Shown piece by piece: positions 27,259 through 34,753 of a stretch of 64,000 nucleotides of DNA. Within the stretch, counting starts at the first letter, position 1. Each line of letters starts with the position of its first letter. The stretch is from Bacteroidota bacterium (GTDB lineage Bacteria > Bacteroidota > Bacteroidia > Chitinophagales > Saprospiraceae): assembly GCA_963169325.1 (NCBI GenBank), contig CAUJEY010000151.1:1-64000 (forward strand). Reading direction: 5' to 3'. The position numbers and the translations under genes are program-made. The notes beneath the pieces were generated by a model. The model saw nothing but the letters and a program-made list of their open reading frames with translations. It had not been told where the DNA came from and searched no databases.

Positions 27259-28221
27259 TTACTGCCCGGCGGCTTCAAGGGTCCGCGCAACCGTATTATT
27301 GATCGGAGGCACAGTTTGCAGATATGCCCAGATTGCGGATATTTCCGCATCAGTCAGCATTGTCATGGGGGGCATCAGCGGGCTGAGCCCTTTCCCGTCG
27401 GGCCGTTTTCCGAAGCGCACCGCTTCCGCGAATTGCGCTTCCGTCCAGGCGCCGATTCCGGTTTCGCGATCAGGCGTAATATTGGCTGATAGCGCGCTGT
27501 TGCCGTGTGGGTCTTTCAAGGGATTACCGCCGCCGAAGTAACCTTTCGATTTTTCAGGTTCTTCTATGTTATTGGTTTCAAAACTGGCGGAATGGCAGTT
27601 GAAGCACTCCCACTTGCCGGTAGCCAGGTAACGGCCATAAGCCAACTTGTCGGAAGGGGGCGGCGCTACAATGGCTTTCTCCGGGTAGGGCATGGGTTTA
27701 ACCAATAATTTATACCACATTTTGGCCAAAAACGTCGGTTCGGAGGGCGGTTGCCGGCGTTCCGAAGGTTGCACTTCCGGGGCATCGGAGCGCAGAAAGG
27801 CGATAACTGCGTGCAAATCTTCATCCGACAGGTTTCTGAACATCATAAAGGGTCCGGCAAAGTGGCCATCGCGTTTGATGCCGGTGCGTAAGGTGTTTGC
27901 CAATTCGCCGTCAGTGTAACGGCCGATGCCGGCGTCGGGGTGTTGGGTCAGGTTGGCCGAGTACAGTTTACCAATCACGTCATCGTCGTTCCAAATATCG
28001 CCGCTCAATTTTCCATCGGGGCCGCGATGGCAGTGAACGCACATGGACATCGCAATGCGGCGGCCTTCGGCGAGGCGGACGCTATCAGGGGTGATTTTCA
28101 GGTCGGGCGCTTTCACCTCGTAGGTAGGCATGGGCGCCAACTGGATGTAAGCGGCCACGCAAAGGAGCAGGACAATAAAACCGAGCAGGATGTAGCCGAT
28201 GATTTTGAATACTTTTTTCAT
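27259..28221 (-). CDS. Membrane-anchored dihaem cytochrome c
   Basis: Protein of 320 aa with an N-terminal membrane anchor (YILLGFIVLLLCVAAYIQL, ~10-28) and two class I cytochrome c domains. The haem-binding motifs are C61-VH-C64-H65 and C207-FN-C210-H211, with distal methionine candidates in PFMMFRNLSDED and LMPPMTMLTDAE. It probably carries electrons on the periplasmic face. The pattern resembles cytochromes of alcohol or sugar dehydrogenase systems, but no dehydrogenase gene adjoins it. The downstream cupin gene is on the same strand. Confidence 0.9.
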   Translation of the reverse strand: MKKVFKIIGYILLGFIVLLLCVAAYIQLAPMPTYEVKAPDLKITPDSVRLAEGRRIAMSMCVHCHRGPDGKLSGDIWNDDDVIGKLYSANLTQHPDAGIGRYTDGELANTLRTGIKRDGHFAGPFMMFRNLSDEDLHAVIAFLRSDAPEVQPSERRQPPSEPTFLAKMWYKLLVKPMPYPEKAIVAPPPSDKLAYGRYLATGKWECFNCHSASFETNNIEEPEKSKGYFGGGNPLKDPHGNSALSANITPDRETGIGAWTEAQFAEAVRFGKRPDGKGLSPLMPPMTMLTDAEISAIWAYLQTVPPINNTVARTLEAAGQ

Positions 28222-28251
28222 AACAGGGATGTTTTCAAATGTTAGACCTGA

Positions 28252-28728
28252 TTACTTTTCCGGAGGTGGCATCACGGGGGTGTTTTGCTCAAATTCGACC
28301 TGCCAGGCGCCGGATTTGCGGGAAACAACCATCGTGGAGTAGGCTTTCCACTCGATGGTATTGCCATCCATTACGGACTTGCCGTTCAATTCGGAAACGA
28401 CCACAGCAACAGCCGGAGCGAGAAAACGCACTTCTTGTACGGTCATTTTGAAGTTTGCCGGGTCGGGTTTTTCCTGGGCAAAAACATTCGCTATATCCTC
28501 GCGGATTGCATTCCGGCCGATGAGTTGCCTCCCCATCCAGTCGATCGATAAAGCATTTTGTGCGTAGGCGCCGGCCACCTTATCAACATCTCCGGCAAAC
28601 CAGGATTGCATGACATTGTCGACCCAACCGCGAACCGCCTGCTCGTCGGCTGCCGTTTGGGCGTGAATGGTTTGTTGGAACAGCGCGAAGGCGCAAAAGA
28701 GCAGGGTGCTGAACACTGAAGTTTTCAT
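28252..28728 (-). CDS. Exported SnoaL/DUF4440-like protein
   Basis: Protein of about 158 aa starting MKTSVFS at 28728. The signal peptide ends at IHAQTA, and the alpha+beta cone fold of the NTF2/SnoaL group is suggested by DEQAVRGWVDNVMQSWFAGDVDKVAGAYAQNALSI-type phrasing and AVVVSELNGKSV. An upstream in-frame ATG (28803) would add 25 residues ahead of a good signal peptide and is rejected. Members act as small-molecule enzymes or binding proteins; no specific role is evident. It is 30 nt upstream of the cytochrome gene on the same strand. Confidence 0.8.
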   Translation of the reverse strand: MKTSVFSTLLFCAFALFQQTIHAQTAADEQAVRGWVDNVMQSWFAGDVDKVAGAYAQNALSIDWMGRQLIGRNAIREDIANVFAQEKPDPANFKMTVQEVRFLAPAVAVVVSELNGKSVMDGNTIEWKAYSTMVVSRKSGAWQVEFEQNTPVMPPPEK

Positions 28729-28897
28729 TGAATAAAAGTTGAAAGTTGAAAAAATGAGTTTGAATTGATAGGACAAAGGTGGGGGCCTGCTTGGACGTTT
28801 CACATCAGCTGGAATGCGTAAATGGGCTACGCAGATCTGCGTATTTTAAAATAAAAAAATTATTTAAAATTTTTTGTGTCAAAATAAACAAGTGCAT

Positions 28898-28905
28898 TAC
28901 CTTCG
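28898..28905 (+). promoter_or_regulatory. Possible promoter of the 28972 gene
   Basis: TACCTTCG is a one-mismatch -7 element with TTTG at 28873-28876, 21 nt upstream. It lies 66 nt before the ATG. Confidence 0.35.
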
Positions 28906-28971
28906 CATTGCCGCAGGTCATACTGTTTTTATGCCCGGCATCAATATTTATCAAAACAAAATTCAACTGTC

Positions 28972-29511
28972 ATGAAAAAACAACTGATCGCAAGCCTCGT
29001 CGGTGGAATCATCCTTTTTGTTTGGCAATTTCTTTCCTGGTCTATGCTCAATATCCATGGAAGTGAAATGGCGTACACGGCCAACCAGGATAAGATATTG
29101 GAAAACCTGACGCAGAACCTGGAAGAAGGCAGCTATTTCCTTCCGAACCTCCCGCCCGGGAGTTCAAGCGCAGAAGAGCAGGCCTACATGGAAAAAAGTG
29201 CAGGGAAACCCTGGGCTATCGTTAGTTACCATAAAGCGATGAACACCAGCATGGGCATGAATATGTTCCGAGGCTTTGCGGTCGATTTGGTCGCCGCATT
29301 TCTGCTGACTTGGTTGCTGTTGAAATTTGCAAACCTGGACATGAAAACCTCCGTTCTCGCCAGCCTGGCCGTAGGTGGCATCGGCTACCTGACGATCCCG
29401 TATTTGAACAGCGTCTGGTTTGAAAGCAATTCTATCGGATACCTTATTGATGTCGCGGCGCAATGGGGCCTGGTGGGCGTTTGGCTGGGTTGGTGGCTGC
29501 CGAGGAGGTAG
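28972..29511 (+). CDS. Membrane protein of unknown function
   Basis: Protein of 179 aa with about four hydrophobic helices: 6-27 (IASLVGGIILFVWQFLSW), 103-120, 125-145 and 158-176 (ending in VGVWLGWWLPRR). A ~65-residue loop follows the first helix, with a Pro/Gly/Ser-rich piece. Several small relatives of this shape occur in Bacteroidota; I cannot assign a function. A 47-nt-arm palindrome follows the gene. Confidence 0.7.
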   Translation: MKKQLIASLVGGIILFVWQFLSWSMLNIHGSEMAYTANQDKILENLTQNLEEGSYFLPNLPPGSSSAEEQAYMEKSAGKPWAIVSYHKAMNTSMGMNMFRGFAVDLVAAFLLTWLLLKFANLDMKTSVLASLAVGGIGYLTIPYLNSVWFESNSIGYLIDVAAQWGLVGVWLGWWLPRR

Positions 29512-29560
29512 AGATTAACGTCATTACGTCATCGGGTCATTACGTCATTGGCCGCTACGT

Positions 29561-29671
29561 TACCACTTCAGAGCAATTTGTAAACCACAAAGTTCACATA
29601 GTACACACCAGCGTATCATGCTAATGTGTACTATGTGAACTTTGTGGTTTACAAATTGCTCTGAAGTAGTA
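29561..29671. repeat. Near-perfect palindrome with 47-nt arms
   Basis: Arms 29561-29607 and 29625-29671 are reverse complements with one mismatch and a 17-nt loop. They separate convergent genes (28972 plus, 29710 minus) and could terminate both. Just upstream (29518-29550) the unit CATTACGTCAT occurs twice. Confidence 0.88.
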
Positions 29672-29709
29672 ATGTATTCCAAAATGGTAAAAGATGGAAT
29701 TTGGAATAT

Positions 29710-30348
29710 TTATACCAACTTATTTTTTATCGCAAATTGCACCAACCCCGCAATCCCGTTCACGCCAAGTTTTTGGATCAGGTTGTTGCGGTGGGTATCA
29801 ACAGTGCGGGGGCTGATAAAAAGTTGAGCGCCTATCTCGGTGCTGGAAAATCCTTGAGCGACCAGGCGCAAGACCTCGATTTCGCGTTCGGTGAGTTGCC
29901 GGAGCAGTGTGTGATCGGGGTTTTGCGCTGTTTTTAGCAGCGTGAGGGTTACTTCACTGGAAAAGTAGTTTTCGCCTTTGCTTACCCGGCGGATGGCTTC
30001 ACTCAATTCGTCGAGGGAGGCATTTTTAAACAAAAAACCGTTGACGCCTTTTTCCACGGCGCCCTGGATCAATTCGCGCTGGTTGAGCATGGTAAGCAGG
30101 ATGACCTTGACGCCGAAAAAATCCCGTTTAATTTGGTCCAGGGTTTCCAGTCCGTTCAGTACCGGCATTTCGTAGTCGAGCAGGGCAACGTCCGCTTTTA
30201 CCCCCCGACGCAACAAACCAATGACTTCCTGGCCATTGGCCGCCTCGCCCACCACTTCCACATAGTCGAGCTCTTCCAGCAACGCGCGGAAACCTTTTCG
30301 GACGAGTTGGTGGTCGTCGGCAAGCAGAATTTTTATTTTTTGATCCAA
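29710..30348 (-). CDS. NarL/FixJ-family response regulator
   Basis: Protein of 212 aa. The N-terminal receiver domain has acidic Asp11/Asp12, phosphorylation site Asp58 (VALLDYEMP) and the conserved Lys in GFLFKNASL. The C-terminal LuxR-type helix-turn-helix is at ~148-205 (LTEREIEVLRLVAQGFSSTEIG, ISPRTVDTHRNNL). It would regulate transcription when phosphorylated. No histidine kinase gene lies nearby, so it is an orphan here. Its own 5' region contains a GATTTAC heptamer repeat. Confidence 0.93.
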   Translation of the reverse strand: MDQKIKILLADDHQLVRKGFRALLEELDYVEVVGEAANGQEVIGLLRRGVKADVALLDYEMPVLNGLETLDQIKRDFFGVKVILLTMLNQRELIQGAVEKGVNGFLFKNASLDELSEAIRRVSKGENYFSSEVTLTLLKTAQNPDHTLLRQLTEREIEVLRLVAQGFSSTEIGAQLFISPRTVDTHRNNLIQKLGVNGIAGLVQFAIKNKLV

Positions 30349-30353
30349 CTTTT

Positions 30354-30374
30354 GATTTACGATTTACGATTTAC
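30354..30374. repeat. GATTTAC heptamer x3
   Basis: Three exact tandem copies of GATTTAC sit just upstream of the response-regulator start. The other divergent gene starts at 30606. The rest of 30375-30605 shows short CAATGACAAATG repeats and no gene. Confidence 0.7.
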
Positions 30375-30605
30375 GAATTGTGCAATATCGGGCGAGTGAA
30401 AAAACAATCCGAAGTTCAATGTTGCACCAATCGTAAATGTACAACAATGACAAATGACGATCAATGACAAATGGCAAATCTGCGTTTTTCCGTAATTTAA
30501 ATAAGCGATGCCCCGGTAATTGACGAATATCACTCCCTTTGCTATCGTCTGTCAAGGTATTTAATAGTTGCAAATATCGAAATTGGCTGTTAAAACACGT
30601 TGGCG

Positions 30606-32108
30606 ATGCATAAAAAGATCCTCATTATCGGCGGCGGAATGGCAGGTCTGAGTGCCGGCACATACCTCCAAATGAACGGTTTTGATACCGAAATTTTTGA
30701 ACTCAACCAGGTGCCGGGCGGCGTCTGCACTTCTTGGAAGCGCGGCGATTATACGGTGGACTGGTGCATTCACTGGCTGGTGGGTTCCGGCAGTTCCGAC
30801 AGCTTCTACGATCGATGGAGCGAACTGATCAACATGTCGCAAATCGAGATTGTTGATCATGAAGAGTACGCGGCGGTGGAAGACGCAGCGGGAAATCTGT
30901 TGCATCTCTACACCAATCTCGACCGTCTGGAAGCCGAATTGTTGGAAAAAGCGCCGGAAGATGAGAAAAAGATAAGCGAATTCGTACGGGCCTGCCGAAA
31001 ACTTTGCGACCTGAACCTACCCAACGACCAGCCTTTCGAATTGGCTAACCTTTGGCGCAAAATGAGGTTGATGTGGAAAATGTTACCCTACCTCGGCGTA
31101 CTGGGCAAATACAGTCGTATCAGTACGATTGATTATTCGAAGGGGTTTAAAAATCCGCTGCTCCGAAAAGCCGTTGCCAATCTTTTCGAGCCGGAAATCC
31201 CTATTCTTTTTTGCATGATGACCTTCGCCTGGATGCACAAAAAAGCAGCAGGCTATCCCGTCGGCGGTTCCATGCACTTTGCCCGGCGCATCGCCGACCG
31301 GTACGAGCATCTGGGCGGCGTATTTCATTACGGCACCCGGGTGGAAAAAATTGAAGTGGAAGCCGGCTGTGCAACTGGTATTCGCCTGGCAGACGGCGCT
31401 ATTCTCAGGGGCGATATTGTCATTTCGGCAGCCGACGGCCACTCCACCTTGTATGACATGCTGGACGGCAAATTTATAAGTCCTAAGTTTGAGGAATTCT
31501 ACAACCGCAATGAAACCTTTCCTTCCCTGGTTTTTGTCGCCCTGGGTGTCGGGCGCAGCTTCCACGCCACGCCGCACAGTTATCTGTTCCATCTGTCATC
31601 GCCATTTGAAATTGACCCGCAGACCGTTTTAAACGACCTCTATATCCGCGTGCACAATTTCGACCCTACTTTAGCGCCTTACGGCAAAACATTGATCACC
31701 AGTATGATCGAAACCCGGAACTGGGAATATTGGGTAAATCTGCAAAAAAATGATCTCGTTCGCTATGCTGCTGAAAAACAACGCATCGCGCAAACCCTGA
31801 TCGATATTTTGGAGGATAAATTCGGCAATGTTCGCGATCTGGTAGAAATGACCGACGTCACCACTCCTGCCACGATCATCGGTTTTACCAATAACTGGAA
31901 AGGCAGTTTTGAAGGCTGGTTATTGACCCCGGAAACGGGATTTACTCAACTGCCCTCCACCCTCCCGGGTCTGGATAACTTTTATATGTGCGGGCATTGG
32001 GTAGCCGTAGGTGGCGGCCTGCCGGCGGCTATGATATCGGGTCGGAATGTGGCGCAATTGATTTGCGCAAAGGAAAATATCCAGTTTGAAATTTGCGAGC
32101 CTGTATGA
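30606..32108 (+). CDS. FAD-dependent desaturase/isomerase-like oxidoreductase
   Basis: Protein of about 500 aa. The N-terminal dinucleotide fold is KILIIGGGMAGLSAGTYLQ followed by an acidic residue at the end of beta-2 (TEIFELN). The C-terminal motif LDNFYMCGHWVAVGGGLPAA contains the flavin-contact region of phytoene-desaturase and carotenoid-isomerase relatives. Substrate unknown; carotenoid chemistry is possible, but no crt genes are near. A TTG at 30600 could also start it; ATG at 30606 is chosen because MHKKILIIGGG is the usual beginning. Confidence 0.87.
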   Translation: MHKKILIIGGGMAGLSAGTYLQMNGFDTEIFELNQVPGGVCTSWKRGDYTVDWCIHWLVGSGSSDSFYDRWSELINMSQIEIVDHEEYAAVEDAAGNLLHLYTNLDRLEAELLEKAPEDEKKISEFVRACRKLCDLNLPNDQPFELANLWRKMRLMWKMLPYLGVLGKYSRISTIDYSKGFKNPLLRKAVANLFEPEIPILFCMMTFAWMHKKAAGYPVGGSMHFARRIADRYEHLGGVFHYGTRVEKIEVEAGCATGIRLADGAILRGDIVISAADGHSTLYDMLDGKFISPKFEEFYNRNETFPSLVFVALGVGRSFHATPHSYLFHLSSPFEIDPQTVLNDLYIRVHNFDPTLAPYGKTLITSMIETRNWEYWVNLQKNDLVRYAAEKQRIAQTLIDILEDKFGNVRDLVEMTDVTTPATIIGFTNNWKGSFEGWLLTPETGFTQLPSTLPGLDNFYMCGHWVAVGGGLPAAMISGRNVAQLICAKENIQFEICEPV

Positions 32109-32210
32109 TGCCGGGTTACGCCGGTGCATTGTACGACGCATCTGGCATTCAAAACATCAAGTGATTTGTATGGCAGGAAGTATATCTATGCGGGTTTGGG
32201 AAAAACGATC

Positions 32211-32218
32211 TATGTTTG
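32211..32218 (+). promoter_or_regulatory. -7 element for the S33 peptidase gene
   Basis: TATGTTTG matches TAnnTTTG and lies 24 nt before the ATG at 32243. It overlaps the upstream alternative ATG at 32216, which supports the later start. Confidence 0.45.
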
Positions 32219-32242
32219 ACTATTATTAATTCAAATATCAAT

Positions 32243-33289
32243 ATGAAAGATAATCTTTTCCTGTTCGCCATCCTCCTGCTGGCGCTTTCTTTTGCCTGTA
32301 CTTCCACACAAACGCCTGAATCAGACACTGCCCTAACCCTGAAAAGTTATTTCGCTTCCACTGTCGCGGGTATCCAAAACGGCGGCGTAAAAGTGATTCC
32401 GATAAAAACCCCCAAAGGCGCCTTCAACGTATGGACCAAACGTTTCGGCAACAACCCGAAGATTAAACTCCTCCTCCTGCAAGGCGGCCCTGGTTGTACG
32501 CACGATTACTGGGAGTGTATGGAGAGTTTCCTGCCCGCCGAAGGCATCGAATTTATTTATTACGACCAATTGGGGACGGGATATTCCGACAACCCTAATG
32601 ACTCGGCTTTTTGGGACTTGCCGCGGTATGTGGAAGAAGTGGAACAGGTACGACAGGCTCTGGGCCTGAGCAAAGATAATTTTTACCTGCTCGGCCATTC
32701 CTGGGGCGGCATCCTGGCTATGCAGTACGCCCTGAAATACCAGGACAACCTGAAAGGCCTGATTATTTCCAATATGATGGCCAGCTGCCCGGAATACGGT
32801 AAATACGCCGACGAGGTGCTGGCCAAACAAATGGACCCCAAAGTGCTCGACACGATTCGGATGATAGAAGCGAAAAAAGACTTTGGAAACCCGAAATACA
32901 TGGAGTTGCTCCTGCCTAATTTCTACAACAAACATATCTGCCGGATTCCATTGGACCAATGGCCGCTTTCAATGAGTCGTTCCCTCGACAACATAAACCA
33001 AAGCTTGTACGTGACCATGCAAGGCCCCAGCGAGTTCGGTATCGCCGGCCGGCTGGCCGGCTGGGATGTGAAAGCCCAACTCCCCACCATCAAAGTGCCC
33101 ACACTCAGCATCGGCGCCACTCACGATACCATGGACCCCGAGCACATGAAATGGATTTCCACCGCCGTGCAAAAAGGGCGCTTCCTGCTCTGCCCAAACG
33201 GCGGGCACATGTGCATGTGGGATGACCAGCAAACCTATATGGCCGGCCTGATCTCCTTTTTGAAGGATGTGGATGTAGGGAAGATGTAG
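32243..33289 (+). CDS. Lipoprotein alpha/beta hydrolase, proline iminopeptidase-like (S33)
   Basis: Protein of about 348 aa with a lipoprotein signal (LLLALSFACTS, lipid-attached Cys near residue 21) and an alpha/beta-hydrolase fold. The oxyanion-hole motif LLLQGGPGC, the nucleophile elbow GHSWGG with its Ser, the acidic residue in GATHDTMDPEHM and the His in CPNGGHMCMW form a complete triad. HGGPG-like and GHSWGG motifs are those of proline iminopeptidase family S33, which releases N-terminal residues. The lipid anchor places it in the periplasm or outer membrane. The ATG at 32216 is rejected because of the promoter. Confidence 0.88.
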   Translation: MKDNLFLFAILLLALSFACTSTQTPESDTALTLKSYFASTVAGIQNGGVKVIPIKTPKGAFNVWTKRFGNNPKIKLLLLQGGPGCTHDYWECMESFLPAEGIEFIYYDQLGTGYSDNPNDSAFWDLPRYVEEVEQVRQALGLSKDNFYLLGHSWGGILAMQYALKYQDNLKGLIISNMMASCPEYGKYADEVLAKQMDPKVLDTIRMIEAKKDFGNPKYMELLLPNFYNKHICRIPLDQWPLSMSRSLDNINQSLYVTMQGPSEFGIAGRLAGWDVKAQLPTIKVPTLSIGATHDTMDPEHMKWISTAVQKGRFLLCPNGGHMCMWDDQQTYMAGLISFLKDVDVGKM

Positions 33290-33328
33290 TAAGCAAAAGA
33301 AAATGAACTATTTTAGAGCCTAAAAAAT

Positions 33329-34207
33329 ATGACCCGTCTACTTCTCCTGTTTTCCGCCTCCTTAATGACCGGTTCGCTGTTCGCACAAGAACATGCCGAC
33401 TGCGCTACCGCCCTCGAAATTTGCAATAAACAGCCCCTGCACTTGTATAGTAATGGCGAGGGCGTTGACCCGTCCGAACTGGATAGTGTGACCTGCTATT
33501 CCACTGGGGGACCTCCGGGCCCTTTCGAATTCAACATTTCATGGATACGGTTCACGGTTTCACAAGGTGGTTCACTTTGGTTTATTATCCGGCCGGACAA
33601 TACCACGGATGACCTTGATTTTGTCGTATTCCGGCTGAGCACAGGCAACTGTGCCGATAAAACGGTGGTGCGTTGCATGGCTGCCGGCGATTTTGTGCCT
33701 TCCAGCCCATGTATGGGCCCGACCGGTTTGTTGCCAGGGCAGACGGATATCAATGGACCGGCAGGTTGCCCTGTCGGTGCGGACAATTTTTTGGCGCCGC
33801 TGGAGACGCAAACAGGTGAAATATACGCGCTTGCCATCAACAATTTCACGTCCAGCATGGATAGTTTCAGCATCGAATTTTGTGGAACAGCCCTGCTCGG
33901 CTGCGAAACGGAAGTCTGTGGAACGCTGGCGAGCAATGAACAAACTGCCCTGCAAACGGTCAAAATTTATCCCAATCCGGCTGTTCAGCAGGAAACCTGG
34001 GTTGAATGGCAACTATCAAAACCTGCCGAAATAACCGGCACCCTGTTCAATATGTTTGGCATACCGGTCCGGCTGAATCACTGGGATGCTCCCGCCGGAC
34101 CAAATCGGCAACACCTTAACCTGGAGGGTTTACCTGCCGGCGTTTACATATTGACTTTAAGCGACGGTAACGCAGTCCGGTCTCATATTTTACAAGTAAT
34201 CAACTAA
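33329..34207 (+). CDS. Secreted protein with type IX secretion type A sorting domain
   Basis: Protein of 292 aa with a signal peptide (residues 1-19, ending GSLFAQ), a cysteine-rich beta-sandwich of ~190 residues (CATALEICNK, WIRFTVSQGGSLWFIIRP, EFCGTALLGC), and a C-terminal type A sorting domain at ~210-292 (VKIYPNPA, LNLEGLPAGVYILTLSDGN). The middle resembles pre-peptidase or CUB-like modules found in Bacteroidota surface proteins. It would be exported to the surface by the type IX system. Ligand unknown. Confidence 0.88.
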   Translation: MTRLLLLFSASLMTGSLFAQEHADCATALEICNKQPLHLYSNGEGVDPSELDSVTCYSTGGPPGPFEFNISWIRFTVSQGGSLWFIIRPDNTTDDLDFVVFRLSTGNCADKTVVRCMAAGDFVPSSPCMGPTGLLPGQTDINGPAGCPVGADNFLAPLETQTGEIYALAINNFTSSMDSFSIEFCGTALLGCETEVCGTLASNEQTALQTVKIYPNPAVQQETWVEWQLSKPAEITGTLFNMFGIPVRLNHWDAPAGPNRQHLNLEGLPAGVYILTLSDGNAVRSHILQVIN

Positions 34208-34220
34208 CCCACGAACCCAT

Positions 34221-34340
34221 TTACGGTGTCTTGATCGTATTGCCCACCTTTTTTACCTTCACTTCGATGCGGTTGTTCAGCGTATGTTCGGCCTCGCTGC
34301 ATGGGGCGCTGTCGGCGCAGCGGTTGCGGAGTTGACCTTC
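34221..34340 (-). pseudogene. C-terminal remnant of an OmpA-domain protein
   Basis: Reading minus from 34340 to the stop at 34221-34223 gives a 39-residue tail, EGQLRNRCADSAPCSEAEH followed by TLNNRIEVKVKKVGNTIKTP. The LRNRCADG-CSEEEH-NRRTEF pattern is the very typical end of Bacteroidota PD40/OmpA peptidoglycan-binding proteins. Everything upstream is missing: at 34341 the sequence changes to the repeat element at 34341-34579. The OmpA gene has therefore been decapitated, probably by the element or a rearrangement it mediated. Confidence 0.65.
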
Positions 34341-34579
34341 TTTCAGTCGACATGACAGATCGCTGGAGGGTAATTTTCCGCGGATTTCCGTATGGTCGAA
34401 ATTCCAGCGCGAACACCGGATAAATTTCGAGTGTACCGAAATCTGGAGGTAAATTTAATCCCGGTTAGCTGGCATCCCGAGGCTAACAGGCCGCCTTTGG
34501 CGGCGATCAATACGGAATAACACGGCGTGTCAGTAGCGCCAAAGGGAAGGAACAGGCCTAACGAGGCAAAGTAGTATTA
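34341..34579. mobile_element. Second, diverged copy of the MITE-like element
   Basis: It shares TTTCAGTCGACATGACAG (34341-34358) and the right end CAAAGTAGTATTA (34567-34579) with the element at 9127-9348, plus an AGCTG-CATCCCGA block and a CAAAGGGA-GGAAC block. The left 14-bp end is missing and about 60 nt of extra sequence lies inside. The left boundary coincides with the truncated OmpA remnant. Confidence 0.6.
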
Positions 34580-34753
34580 GGGTGAAAATTATCAGAACTG
34601 CCAAATACTATATTTGCGTAAATTTGTCCAGCGAATATAAATTCGCCAATTCTTTACAAACGGCCGCATGCTTTCAACAAATCGGACTGATTGAATCTGT
34701 TGGCTGCCATTTCCAATTTAATCGCACATTTTTTAACCATTTCAAACTTTTGT
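34580..34753. other. Leader region of the SusC gene
   Basis: No coding sequence is visible between the repeat element and the SusC start. It is A+T-rich and carries one -7 element at 34609-34616. Together with 34208-34579 it makes a 546-nt stretch without an intact gene. Confidence 0.5.
34609..34616 (+). promoter_or_regulatory. -7 element of the SusC/SusD operon
   Basis: TATATTTG matches TAnnTTTG 137 nt before the SusC start at 34754. It predicts a long leader. Confidence 0.45.
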
